Shown here: positions 6,658 through 13,099 of the stretch, in pieces
Layout of the letters: each line of letters opens with the position of its first letter
Position numbering within the stretch: position 1 is the stretch's first letter
Position numbers and translations under genes: made by a program
NCBI GenBank assembly: GCA_016215705.1
Contig: JACRIR010000010.1
Span: forward strand, 1-18,048
DNA: 18,048 nt
Origin: Candidatus Poribacteria bacterium
GTDB taxonomy: Bacteria > Abyssobacteria > SURF-5
Direction: 5' to 3'
Notes under the pieces: generated by a model
What the model was told of the DNA's origin: nothing
The model's database searches: none
What the model saw: only the letters and a program-made list of their open reading frames with translations

Positions 6658-7389
6658 ATGCCGTCCCCCAACAAGCCTGAATACACCGGCCCCCTACTCA
6701 GCGTCTTGGCATACCTTGCGTCAAGCCGTGGCAGCCGCTTAACCAAGATACGGCTGGTCAAGTTCCTCTATCTCTTCGACCTGTTCTGGGCCCAGTCCCA
6801 AAAACGCACCTTCACAAACTGGCCGTGGGCGTTCGTGCACTACGGCCCCTACTGCCGCGAAAGCACGAACGCGATCGATCTCGCCGAAAAAACTGGATAC
6901 CTGGTCGCGGAGGCCTACGAGTCTCGCTATCGCGACGAGGATTTCCGCCTCTATGGTCCCGGCAGCAGGATTACCGAGGCGGATGTCGATCGGCTCCTGA
7001 ACGACATGCCGATATACGTGTCATCGCGTCTCCAAGGGGCTGTGAAGCGATGGTATGACGATACCTATGGGCTATTGGACTACGTGTATTTCCACACCGG
7101 CCCGATGGCGAACGCGCATCCAGAAGAAACGCTCTCCTTCGCTAACGAAGAGATGCTGAACATGGAAGAGCTTCGCCCCGTGAAGATGTTGGCCTTAACT
7201 AACAACAAGAAGCGCACGCTGCAGGAGGCGATCAAGAAGATCGCGATAGCGAACCAAGCGCCTGGTCAGCCCTCCGAAATCTTTGACCAAGAATACTTCG
7301 ACTTCATCTCGAACATCGCCGGCGCGGAAACGGAAACAGGAATATCCGGCGTCGCGAAGCTGAGCTTCGAACGATCGTCGGATGATTGA
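6658..7389 (+). CDS. Panacea (SocA-like) domain protein, putative antitoxin
   Basis: The 243-aa product has the Panacea/SocA-like signature near its N-terminus: LLSVLAYLASSRGSRLTKIR (about residues 13-32), then LVKFLYLFDLFW, then FVHYGPYCRE (about 64-73). Panacea proteins (formerly DUF4065) are found as promiscuous antitoxins next to diverse small toxins, and the related SocA is a ClpXP adaptor. The C-terminal 80 residues are acidic and polar and could carry the toxin-neutralising part; this is inference. The stop overlaps the next gene by 8 bases (ATGATTGA), a typical antitoxin-toxin linkage. The ribosome site before the ATG is poor. Repeats and a candidate -10 box precede the gene. Some members of this subgroup have no proven antitoxin role, so the function is tentative. 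Confidence 0.72.
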   Translation: MPSPNKPEYTGPLLSVLAYLASSRGSRLTKIRLVKFLYLFDLFWAQSQKRTFTNWPWAFVHYGPYCRESTNAIDLAEKTGYLVAEAYESRYRDEDFRLYGPGSRITEADVDRLLNDMPIYVSSRLQGAVKRWYDDTYGLLDYVYFHTGPMANAHPEETLSFANEEMLNMEELRPVKMLALTNNKKRTLQEAIKKIAIANQAPGQPSEIFDQEYFDFISNIAGAETETGISGVAKLSFERSSDD

Positions 7390-8098
7390 AGAAATTCTCG
7401 ACGGCGTTTTCGAAAAAGCATCAGGGGTTGGAGTTGGCCACCTTGTTCGGTGTCCCGTACCACACCTTGATGAGGTCCCGCGAATCCTTGAGGTCGAGCG
7501 AGCCTCCAGCGAAGCGCATTACGCCTCGAAGTTCAGGGTCGTGGAGATGGATGGCGGCCACTTCAGGTCCAAGCAGAAATTGCCAATTAAGGCGCTCTCT
7601 CTTCATGACACCGAGGAGCTACTTATCTCGAAGGCAAAGAAAAGACCCTGCGTAGTAGTGGCGTGCCATAACACATCATTCAAAGACACCGTGGCTACTG
7701 CCGAGATCAAAAAGCGGCGACACTTACAGGATAATTCGATGATGCTCGCGCCTCTCTACGGTACCGCATCACCAGAGGACGTCGGAGGATTTCCACCAAA
7801 GATGGTCGCCCGCATAAGAGCATTTCTCTACAACCAGTTTTTTTACCTCCCGAAGACCTGTCCGAAAACGAAGGTCAGCCTCGAGAAAGAGAGCATCGTA
7901 CGCCTCGACAGACTCTTCCCGGCATCGCCCAACAGGGGGGTTGAAACGATGGATATAAAGCTGTCGGCCGAGGCTTTGGCGCTTCTTACAGCCATGCTTC
8001 GTGAACGCTTCGGTGCACCTCCGGACGAGAACCTCACCACCGTTCGACAGATACTGTACGAAACTTTGCCTGAGGATTGCCGCCCCAAGCCGGGGTGA
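7382..8098 (+). CDS. PemK/MazF-like putative toxin partner of the Panacea protein
   Basis: The 238-aa protein overlaps the Panacea gene by 8 bases and is surely co-translated. The middle resembles the SH3-like barrel of PemK/MazF ribonucleases: KKRPCVVVACHNT (about 86-98), an inner strand MMLAPLYGT (about 120-128), and ESIVRLDRLFPA (about 169-180), which matches the usual final strand of the form G-x-V-x-x-D-Q-x-x. It is about twice the length of ordinary MazF, with an extra N-terminal region of about 80 residues and a C-terminal helix. If the assignment holds, it would cleave RNA and be held inactive by the upstream protein. The similarity is by eye and modest. The alternative is an uncharacterised partner of the same family pair. 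Confidence 0.55.
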   Translation: MIEEILDGVFEKASGVGVGHLVRCPVPHLDEVPRILEVERASSEAHYASKFRVVEMDGGHFRSKQKLPIKALSLHDTEELLISKAKKRPCVVVACHNTSFKDTVATAEIKKRRHLQDNSMMLAPLYGTASPEDVGGFPPKMVARIRAFLYNQFFYLPKTCPKTKVSLEKESIVRLDRLFPASPNRGVETMDIKLSAEALALLTAMLRERFGAPPDENLTTVRQILYETLPEDCRPKPG

Positions 8099-8160
8099 TG
8101 CGCGACTCTGGATAGCTGCGGGTCTGCACGCGCTAGGTTCGACAAACGGAACATCGAAAG

Positions 8161-8433
8161 ATGAATATCAATGACCTTGCCAAACTTGCAGAACGTTACC
8201 AGCATGAATCCGAGCAGTCGTTAATGGCGATGCTCGACAACCTGCGGGACATCGACCCCGAGATCGCGGATATAGCACTGCGTGTGTTCAACGACAGAGC
8301 CAAAGCTATCCACTGGCTCGCCAGCCCCGTCAGGTCCCTGGGCGACATCGCGCCTTTGCAAGCACTCGCCGAGGGGAAGCGCGAGGACGTGCTGCGCGTG
8401 CTTCATCAAATCATGCATGGCGTCTATGGATAA
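8161..8433 (+). CDS. Short MbcA/ParS-type antitoxin-like protein (toxin-binding domain only)
   Basis: The 90-aa product ends with the MbcA/ParS/Xre C-terminal (DUF2384) pattern: VFNDRAKAIHWLASP, LGDIAPLQALAEGKREDVL, then LHQIMHGVYG. In RES-Xre (MbcT-MbcA, ParT-ParS) toxin-antitoxin pairs this domain binds and blocks the NAD-degrading RES toxin. The protein has only about 45 helical residues before the domain and no helix-turn-helix, so it is a minimal form. No RES gene lies in the window. It follows the PemK-like gene by 62 bases and overlaps the next gene, which belongs to the same family. The ATG start has only a weak GAAAG ribosome site. Confidence 0.75.
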   Translation: MNINDLAKLAERYQHESEQSLMAMLDNLRDIDPEIADIALRVFNDRAKAIHWLASPVRSLGDIAPLQALAEGKREDVLRVLHQIMHGVYG

Positions 8434-8878
8434 GAGCACGGGCCAGATCACGCTCGGGACGGTGGACGAGTTCAGGATGTTCGGCCTGACGCTGCCCGGC
8501 ATCGAGGGTACCGAGAACCCGGAGGCCCTCGTGCGCCTGCCGGTCGACACCGCCCTGAGGCTTCTTCTCCCCATTTTCGAGACGCTGTGGAAGCTCGACC
8601 GCAACACCCAGGCCAAGCTCCTCAGGGTGGGCCCGTCCACCCTGAAGCGGTATCACGCCGGCAGCTCCGTCCCAAGACGCGGCGAGCAGCTTGAGCGCAT
8701 CGAGGACCTGCATCGTTGGTACATGGCCCTGCGCGTCCTCTTCCCGCGCAACCCGGAGTTGGCCGACGCCTGGCCGACGCGCCGCAACAGCCGCCTCAAG
8801 CCGAGCCCAGTCGCTTACGCGGTGCACCGTGGAACGAAAGGCGTGAGATGGTATCTTGAGAGTGAGCTGGCGGGGTAA
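8417..8878 (+). CDS. MbcA/ParS/Xre-family antitoxin-like protein with HTH region
   Basis: From ATG 8417 the product is 153 aa (MASMDKSTG...). ATG 8426 is an equally possible start. The frame is open further upstream, but that part only shadows the preceding gene. The core reads LLLPIFETLWKLDRNTQAKLLRVGPSTLKRYHAGSSVP, an Xre-like helix-turn-helix with the recognition helix around STLKRYHAG. It continues LHRWYMALRVLFPRNPELADAWPTR and ends GVRWYLESELAG, the layout of full-length Xre antitoxins of the RES-Xre family. It probably binds DNA and a toxin partner. It overlaps the preceding short MbcA-like gene by 17 bases, so the pair is translationally coupled. Two antitoxin-like genes without a recognisable toxin is unusual. 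Confidence 0.75.
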   Translation: MASMDKSTGQITLGTVDEFRMFGLTLPGIEGTENPEALVRLPVDTALRLLLPIFETLWKLDRNTQAKLLRVGPSTLKRYHAGSSVPRRGEQLERIEDLHRWYMALRVLFPRNPELADAWPTRRNSRLKPSPVAYAVHRGTKGVRWYLESELAG

Positions 8879-8884
8879 TTAGAC

Positions 8885-9127
8885 ATGACTGCCAATGAAA
8901 TCAGCCTGTTTATTCTTGCCGGCCTGATCGCGCTGCTCGGGTGGTATGTCGATACGCACGGTACCGACAAGCCCCGCCGCAAACGCAGACACCGGCGCGC
9001 CAGGCCGGCCATGAAAGCGCCGACCTACGAGCCGGACGACGGCCCGTTGACCGCGAAACAGATCAAGGCGATCAAGAGGCTCGTGCCGCAAGGGCGCATG
9101 AAGAAGGTTAGATCCTCTCTGTTCTAG
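8885..9127 (+). CDS. Small single-helix membrane protein with a basic tail
   Basis: Not a recognised family. The 80-aa product starts with one hydrophobic helix (ISLFILAGLIALLGWYV, about residues 6-22). A strongly basic stretch follows (KPRRKRRHRRARP, about 29-41), then a tail KQIKAIKRLVPQGRMKK. The charge pattern predicts a short outside N-terminus and a cytoplasmic basic tail. It starts 6 bases after the stop of the Xre-type gene and is probably the last gene of that run. A membrane-acting effector of the adjacent antitoxin-like pair is possible, but nothing in the sequence proves it. Confidence 0.6.
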   Translation: MTANEISLFILAGLIALLGWYVDTHGTDKPRRKRRHRRARPAMKAPTYEPDDGPLTAKQIKAIKRLVPQGRMKKVRSSLF

Positions 9128-9527
9128 GACAGGGCGCCACCCTCGTGACCGGCCCCGGAACGACGGCGCACGCAAACCAGACCGACATCACGCCAACCGA
9201 TGAGCCGCGTCGAACCCGTCAAGCGCTTGTACGGGTAGTGCTGCGTTCTAGTGAGCCACCACCGGGCAATAGCTTGGAATATTCGGACGTGAAAATAGCG
9301 CCGTCCGTTATTTTCGAAATGCCTGAAAATTGAAAATAGCGTGCCGGCGGCGCGATTGCCATTTTGGCCTCCTCGGCTTGTTTAAGGCGCCCGCGCGTTA
9401 AGTCGTCGGCCGATCCGCGCGGCGTGTGCGAATGCCGCGACTTTCCTCATGAATTCCGCCGCGATTGCCTCGGACAGCACACCGGGCGCATAGTATCCGG
9501 GCATAACACGAACCGACTGGAGGAGCC
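9128..9527. other. Non-coding region with an iterated GAAAATAGCG motif
   Basis: This 400-base stretch separates two rightward genes. A 62-codon frame at 9145-9333 lacks a ribosome site and crosses the repeat cluster, so I do not call it a gene. The region holds the repeat cluster at 9291-9341 and, before 9528, the leader of the secreted-protein gene. I cannot pick a confident promoter. Confidence 0.5.
9291..9341. repeat. Three copies of GAAAATAGCG, two direct and one inverted
   Basis: GAAAATAGCG occurs at 9291-9300 and 9332-9341. Its reverse complement, with one change (CGTTATTTTC), is at 9306-9315. The first and second copies form a 10-bp stem with a 5-base loop (CCGTC). Such a cluster suits an operator array or a structured leader. 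No T-tract follows, so a terminator is unlikely. Confidence 0.5.
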
Positions 9528-9806
9528 ATGAAGAAGCTAATCGCCGTTCTTGGACTGGCGTTGATTGTCTTCGCAGGCGCCGTGTCCGCGGATCAATCCG
9601 TTCGCGGTTACTACCGCAACGACGGCACGTACGTGCAGCCACACTATCGTTCATCCCCCGATCGCTCCTACAACAACAACTGGAGCGTATCGCCCAACGT
9701 CAACCCCTACACGGGCGAACAGGGGACGCGTCAGCCTACCTATAACGACCGTCCTCCGAGCAATGGTTTGGGTAATGACTACTACAACGGGAATCGACGG
9801 CGCTGA
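9528..9806 (+). CDS. Small secreted protein with a GYYRNDGTYV repeat-like motif
   Basis: The 92-aa protein has a clear Sec signal peptide (MKKLIAVLGLALIVFAGAVSA, cleavage likely after residue 21). The mature part is rich in Tyr, Asn, Pro and Gly. It contains VRGYYRNDGTYVQPHYRSSPD followed by a VNPYTGEQGTRQ stretch, the pattern of short exported proteins of unknown function in many proteobacteria. No enzyme motif or lipobox is present. The start is firm: GGAGGAG lies 2-8 bases before the ATG. It converges with the leftward envelope operon, 46 bases away. Confidence 0.8.
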   Translation: MKKLIAVLGLALIVFAGAVSADQSVRGYYRNDGTYVQPHYRSSPDRSYNNNWSVSPNVNPYTGEQGTRQPTYNDRPPSNGLGNDYYNGNRRR

Positions 9807-9810
9807 TTAA

Positions 9811-9858
9811 GGGTAAGGGCTGAGGCTTTCTTGCACGGGATCGGCGCTGCCCTCACCC
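9811..9858. terminator. Long-loop inverted repeat between convergent genes
   Basis: GGGTAAGGGC (9811-9820) and GCCCTCACCC (9849-9858) pair with a single mismatch, between the ends of the secreted-protein gene and the leftward operon. The loop is 28 bases and no T-tract follows. It may be a bidirectional transcription stop, but the evidence is thin. Confidence 0.25.
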
Positions 9859-10290
9859 ATCGGTGTGGATTCCGATTTTGACGGCCCACCATTTCCACTT
9901 CGGCACGTAGCGGACCGAGTCAAAAACATCCTGGTTCAGAGCGGCATTCCGAATCTCGTCGCGGAACTCGCTATCGGTCATCGACAGCCGGCCGCTCCTG
10001 TTCTTGTACCAGCACTCCCAGTTCCTGCGGTCGTGCACGGTGCAATCCGTAAGCGTGGTTGGCGCCCCGGTGTCCGGCCGATATTCGACTTCCTGCCGAT
10101 CCGTGGATGCCTGATAGGTGATCGGCGGCAGATTGATGCACGGGCCATGGTCGCCTAAGTCCTTCCCGCAGTAGACCGGATACACCGTGATCCCGGGGAA
10201 GATGGGAATCAGGTCGAAGAGCCACAATGAGGGGGCGGCCAACAAAAGAAGCGTCATGGCGAACCCGATCACCTTATTGTTTCTTCTCAT
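9853..10290 (-). CDS. Membrane-anchored or secreted extracytoplasmic protein (last gene of envelope operon)
   Basis: Not a recognised family. From ATG 10290 the product is 145 aa. It has a basic start (MRRNNK), one hydrophobic helix (VIGFAMTLLLLAAPSLWLF, about residues 7-25) and an extracytoplasmic domain with four cysteines (YCGKDLGDHGPC, TDCTVHDRRNWECWYKN). These probably form disulphides in the periplasm. The helix acts as a signal or an anchor. ATG starts at 10326 and 10311 are in frame but would put 7-12 polar residues before the basic stretch; the 10290 start gives a normal signal. It is downstream of the SLATT-like gene by 82 bases, with a small hairpin between. Confidence 0.65.
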   Translation of the reverse strand: MRRNNKVIGFAMTLLLLAAPSLWLFDLIPIFPGITVYPVYCGKDLGDHGPCINLPPITYQASTDRQEVEYRPDTGAPTTLTDCTVHDRRNWECWYKNRSGRLSMTDSEFRDEIRNAALNQDVFDSVRYVPKWKWWAVKIGIHTDG

Positions 10291-10354
10291 CGTGCCACCA
10301 ACCGAATCCATGGCGCAGGCACTCACGCAGAAAATCGCGGATTAGCCGAAACCC

Positions 10355-10371
10355 TCGTCGCGCAACGACGA
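10355..10371. other. Intergenic hairpin inside the envelope operon
   Basis: TCGTCG (10355-10360) and CGACGA (10366-10371) form a perfect 6-bp stem with loop CGCAA. It lies directly after the stop of the SLATT-like gene and before the last gene of the operon. It could be a partial terminator or an mRNA-processing/stability element that lowers expression of the last gene. Confidence 0.35.
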
Positions 10372-10372
10372 A

Positions 10373-10900
10373 CTACGCGGGGCGTGGGGTGAAGTTGAAA
10401 AAGTGGGCAAGCAACCGTTGGTACAGCGGGACACGCACGACTCGTCCCGCGTTACCAGTGGCGATGGCCAACTCGTTCTGGCATAGCGTCACGAGCGCGC
10501 CCAAAGCCGCTGGTTCGTCGGTCTCGAGCAGGCGGGTTTTTGCATCCCACATCTTGATATCGTCCTCGGTAAAATCCCGCTCGCCACGCCCGACAATTTC
10601 GGACTCAAGCTGCCGGAAATCGCGGGAAAGCCCGGCGTGACGCCTCGACCGGTCGGAAAGACTAAACACCAGGGCTATTGTCGAAGACACCGTGATGATG
10701 GCGGCGATGGTTTTGACACCATTCTCGCCGGCAAAACTCGCGAATGCGGCGGATCCGCCAATGACCGCAACCGCTTTGGCGAGCTTGTCGCACACCTCGA
10801 AGAAGCGCTCGCGTTTCTGATGGTAGAGCACGGACAACTCGATCCGATAAAGGATCGAGTGGCGCTTTTCCCAAAGATAGTTTTGTTCGGTATCGCTCAT
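10373..10900 (-). CDS. SLATT-like two-helix membrane protein
   Basis: The 175-aa protein has an N-terminal amphipathic helix (LWEKRHSILYRIELSVLYHQKRERFFEVCDKL, residues 9-40). Two hydrophobic helices follow (KAVAVIGGSAAFASFAG, about 42-58; TIAAIITVSSTIALVFSL, about 64-81), then a long helix (RRHAGLSRDFRQLESEIV). This order resembles SLATT-domain proteins, predicted pore-forming effectors that accompany nucleotide-sensing and other conflict systems (Burroughs and colleagues). Here the partners are not NTases but small membrane and secreted proteins. The role may be pore formation or signalling at the inner membrane. The ATG lies immediately after the stop of the proline-rich small gene (TGAAATG), so translation is coupled. 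The SLATT assignment is by eye and moderate. Confidence 0.62.
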   Translation of the reverse strand: MSDTEQNYLWEKRHSILYRIELSVLYHQKRERFFEVCDKLAKAVAVIGGSAAFASFAGENGVKTIAAIITVSSTIALVFSLSDRSRRHAGLSRDFRQLESEIVGRGERDFTEDDIKMWDAKTRLLETDEPAALGALVTLCQNELAIATGNAGRVVRVPLYQRLLAHFFNFTPRPA

Positions 10901-10901
10901 T

Positions 10902-11063
10902 TCACTTCTTCCCCGGCGGGCGTGTTGGAGTTGGGGTTATGGGCACACGCGGAGTCACGGTTTCCCTTGAGCCTGGCACGCCCTCCCTGAACGGGACGCC
11001 ATGGTCCTTTCGGACGGGGGTGGGCGGCGGTGTCGGTGGAGCTTTAGGGTTCTTGTCGGTCAT
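10902..11063 (-). CDS. 53-aa proline-rich small protein
   Basis: This gene is short but well supported. ATG 11063 opens MTDKNPKAPPTPPPTPVRKD and the frame ends in RPPGKK at a TGA (10902-10904) that abuts the next ATG. A ribosome-like GGGGGAC precedes the start. About a quarter of residues are proline, with basic residues between, so it is probably disordered and could bridge partners. No signal peptide or membrane helix is present. It sits between the secreted 317-aa protein gene (20 bases away) and the SLATT-like gene, both on the same strand with tight spacing. That is the main reason to believe it is real. Function unknown. Confidence 0.62.
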   Translation of the reverse strand: MTDKNPKAPPTPPPTPVRKDHGVPFREGVPGSRETVTPRVPITPTPTRPPGKK

Positions 11064-11083
11064 CTTGCTGTCCCCCTTGCGTC

Positions 11084-12037
11084 TTAGATTCGCTCGCAGG
11101 CATTGTCCTTGTAAAGCCCCACCACGATGATCTCGTAGGGCAGGCTCCAGCGCAGCGCATCGGGCCGGCTCTTGGCGTTGCGCGCGCGCCAGGACACCAG
11201 CGCCAAGTCGATGCGCGGGATGCCGAGCACGTGCAGGCAGCCGCCTTCCTTGAGGCCCTTCACCGCCTCGGCCGGGGCGCTGCCCTCGACGAACACCATG
11301 CGGCGGTTCCTGACCACGAGCTCGCCGTCGTCCACGTCGTGCACCGTGGCCTTCGCGAGGTAGCCGTCCTCGACCTTGTGCGGGGCCTCGCTCAACTCCA
11401 GCAGGAACTCGACGTAGTTGTACCCGGCCATGTTGGTAACGAGGGTGGTGATCGTCTTGCCCGGGATGATCTGGGACTTGGTGATCTCGTAGCGGTGGAA
11501 GGCGGGTCCGGCGTCCTTCGCCTTGTAGCCGGCGATGGGCTTGAGAGTCTCCGCGACCGACAGGTCGTCGAGCTTCGTCACCGGATGAATCTCGAAGACG
11601 TGGTCGGGGTTCGAGGTCGTGAACGGCGCGAGCTTCTTGCCCTGGACCTGCTCGGAGTCGCCGCCGTGCTCGGTCCAGATGCGCCAGGCGCCGGCTAGGG
11701 AAACCTTCTCACTCGTCCCTTCGAGGCCGTGAATCTTGGCGACCGCCTGCGGCACCGAGGCGGCGTTCATGATCTCGGCGACGATGGGCAGCCCCACTTC
11801 CGGCGCGCGCCCGGCGATGTGCAGGTCGCCGTCCTTGGATGCGGGGTTGGGCTTCTTGTGGGCCTTGTCGACGGTGAAGCTGGCGGTGATGGTGGCGCGG
11901 TTCTTGTACTTCTCGATGAAGGTGTTCTTGAGGGTGATGGTGGTTTCGGCCCATGCGCCCAGGGGCAGGAGGCCGATGAATACCAGGAAAAGGGAAATTA
12001 CGAAAAGCCGGACTACCGGTGCGTTACGTCCCTGCAT
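11084..12037 (-). CDS. Secreted protein of unknown function (317 aa)
   Basis: A Sec signal peptide is clear: MQGRNAPVVR, hydrophobic core LFVISLFLVFIGLLPLG, cleavage probably after AWA (residue 29 or 30). The mature part begins ETTITLKNTFIEKYKNRATITASFTVD and looks beta-rich with alternating strands, without cysteine pairs until C284 and C314 near the end. I do not recognise the family. Segments such as IHGLEGTSEKVSLAGAWRIW and YEITKSQIIPGKTITTLV suggest an immunoglobulin-like or sandwich fold. It probably acts in the periplasm or outside the cell. AGGAG, overlapping the stop of the preceding HEPN-like gene (10-base gap), serves the ATG, so the genes are coupled. Confidence 0.78.
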   Translation of the reverse strand: MQGRNAPVVRLFVISLFLVFIGLLPLGAWAETTITLKNTFIEKYKNRATITASFTVDKAHKKPNPASKDGDLHIAGRAPEVGLPIVAEIMNAASVPQAVAKIHGLEGTSEKVSLAGAWRIWTEHGGDSEQVQGKKLAPFTTSNPDHVFEIHPVTKLDDLSVAETLKPIAGYKAKDAGPAFHRYEITKSQIIPGKTITTLVTNMAGYNYVEFLLELSEAPHKVEDGYLAKATVHDVDDGELVVRNRRMVFVEGSAPAEAVKGLKEGGCLHVLGIPRIDLALVSWRARNAKSRPDALRWSLPYEIIVVGLYKDNACERI

Positions 12038-12047
12038 GTTCGTCTCC

Positions 12048-12596
12048 TCAGGAGGTTAGTTTTTTCACTGCATCGATTGCGCGATTGCCAGAGCCAAGCA
12101 GCCCTTCTTCGGCCGCCAAGATTTCACGAAAATCCATTTTCTCATCAGCTGCCTTATACAGATGGATTGTGTTCCGATGATCTTTTAACGTTTTGACATC
12201 ATCCCACACCGCAGCAAGATCCCTTGCACTAGATTTCTCCCACGCTTCGACTAGCGCCCCGAATGTTCTGTGTCTTTCGTTTTTCGGAAGATCGTATTTC
12301 CGCTGCTCTGCGTGGGCGCGCAACGCGGCCTCGACAATAGAAGCAGACACAAGCACAGCCGCTTTAATGGCGCCGGCCCTGACAGAGTGATTGAGTTTTC
12401 CCACGATCACCTTTCCGTTACTGTCCCTCCACTGAAAACAAAGGCTGTCCAACAAGTACTTGTGGAACGCCAAATACTGGGACTCCACCACAATCATGCT
12501 TTTAATTCGCGTATCGGGAATATTCGACCATTCCTCATCGATGTCTCGAAGCCCAGGTATCGAGAAGGATCGTGGGTCCAAATAGAAATCGGTCAT
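12048..12596 (-). CDS. HEPN-like helical protein (182 aa)
   Basis: The start is ATG 12596, not the longer open frame, because the upstream part only shadows the 43-aa gene whose stop overlaps this ATG (ATGA). The product MTDFYLDPRSF... is all-helical. A helix VRAGAIKAAVLVSASIVEAALRAHAEQR is followed by DLAAVWDDVKTLKDHRNTIHLYK. The RNTIH element placed after an acidic helix resembles the Rx3-6H active site of HEPN-superfamily proteins (many have RNLIHP at this spot), which are often RNases in defence and toxin systems. Spacing is at the short end (R-x3-H), so catalysis is uncertain. It may instead be a non-catalytic HEPN-like scaffold. It is cytoplasmic, unlike its operon partners. Confidence 0.62.
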   Translation of the reverse strand: MTDFYLDPRSFSIPGLRDIDEEWSNIPDTRIKSMIVVESQYLAFHKYLLDSLCFQWRDSNGKVIVGKLNHSVRAGAIKAAVLVSASIVEAALRAHAEQRKYDLPKNERHRTFGALVEAWEKSSARDLAAVWDDVKTLKDHRNTIHLYKAADEKMDFREILAAEEGLLGSGNRAIDAVKKLTS

Positions 12597-12724
12597 TTGA
12601 CGAAGAAACGGTGCTCGAAAAGAAGCGAGAGAGAGCGCTCGATGAAGAAGGACAGGACGACGATGGCGGCCAGGATCTCGGCCAGGACTTCCCAGTCCAT
12701 ACGGAACAGTGACGGATCTTCCAT
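12593..12724 (-). CDS. 43-aa single-helix membrane protein, first gene of envelope operon
   Basis: ATG 12724 follows a strong ribosome site (GGGAGG, 6 bases upstream). The frame reads MEDPSLFRMDWEVLAEILAA, continues with IVVLSFFIERSLSLLF and ends EHRFFVK at TGA 12593-12595. The hydrophobic stretch (residues about 13-36) with acidic residues before and basic residues after predicts one membrane helix. The stop overlaps the start of the HEPN-like gene by 4 bases. The strong ribosome site, the ATGA overlap and the membrane pattern make this a real gene despite its size. It may anchor the HEPN-like protein or be a small membrane effector. Confidence 0.68.
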   Translation of the reverse strand: MEDPSLFRMDWEVLAEILAAIVVLSFFIERSLSLLFEHRFFVK

Positions 12725-13099
12725 ACCCCACCTCCCTTGGGTTATTGGTTTAGCGGCTATCCTACCTACGGCAACATTTTCTGCCTAGCGCCCCGGGAAA
12801 ACCTCACCAAACCTCGCGACCCACGGGCGGGTCGAAGTCGATCTCTGGTGGCGGTTCTTTTGCTGATGCCCCTCAGAGGCTCCTTCGGGTGGTAGCGTGG
12901 TGAATGTTTTCCCCTGTGAGGTCTTGCCGACTCCTCGACACGGATATTTGGCGACGAGGCCGTTTTACGTTTGTGTGTCTGACGTTCTCTCTGGTCATTG
13001 GTTCAGCTCAATGAGACAGGGCATACCTAGTTTCGCGCATGGTGTTGATACCTCTCAACCGATGTCACTATTTTTACCCGTGCTGTCGTTTTTTCTCGT
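12725..13099. other. Gene-free region upstream of the envelope operon and downstream of capV
   Basis: No convincing gene; a 68-codon rightward frame at 12897-13103 has no ribosome site or recognisable content. CGACCC-ACGGGC-GGGTCG at 12817-12834 is a perfect 6-bp hairpin. Read leftward it has a few scattered T residues after it, so it might end the capV transcript. The envelope-operon promoter should lie between about 12740 and 12800, but no clear hexamer pair stands out. Confidence 0.45.

Noticed and set aside
9145-9333. 62-codon rightward frame
   Set aside because: No ribosome site, low-information composition, and it crosses the GAAAATAGCG repeat cluster.
9382-9654. 90-codon leftward frame
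   Set aside because: Overlaps the start and signal peptide of the well-supported secreted-protein gene.
12597-12731. N-terminal extension of the HEPN-like gene
   Set aside because: It is the shifted frame of the 43-aa membrane gene, which has a strong ribosome site and ATGA coupling.
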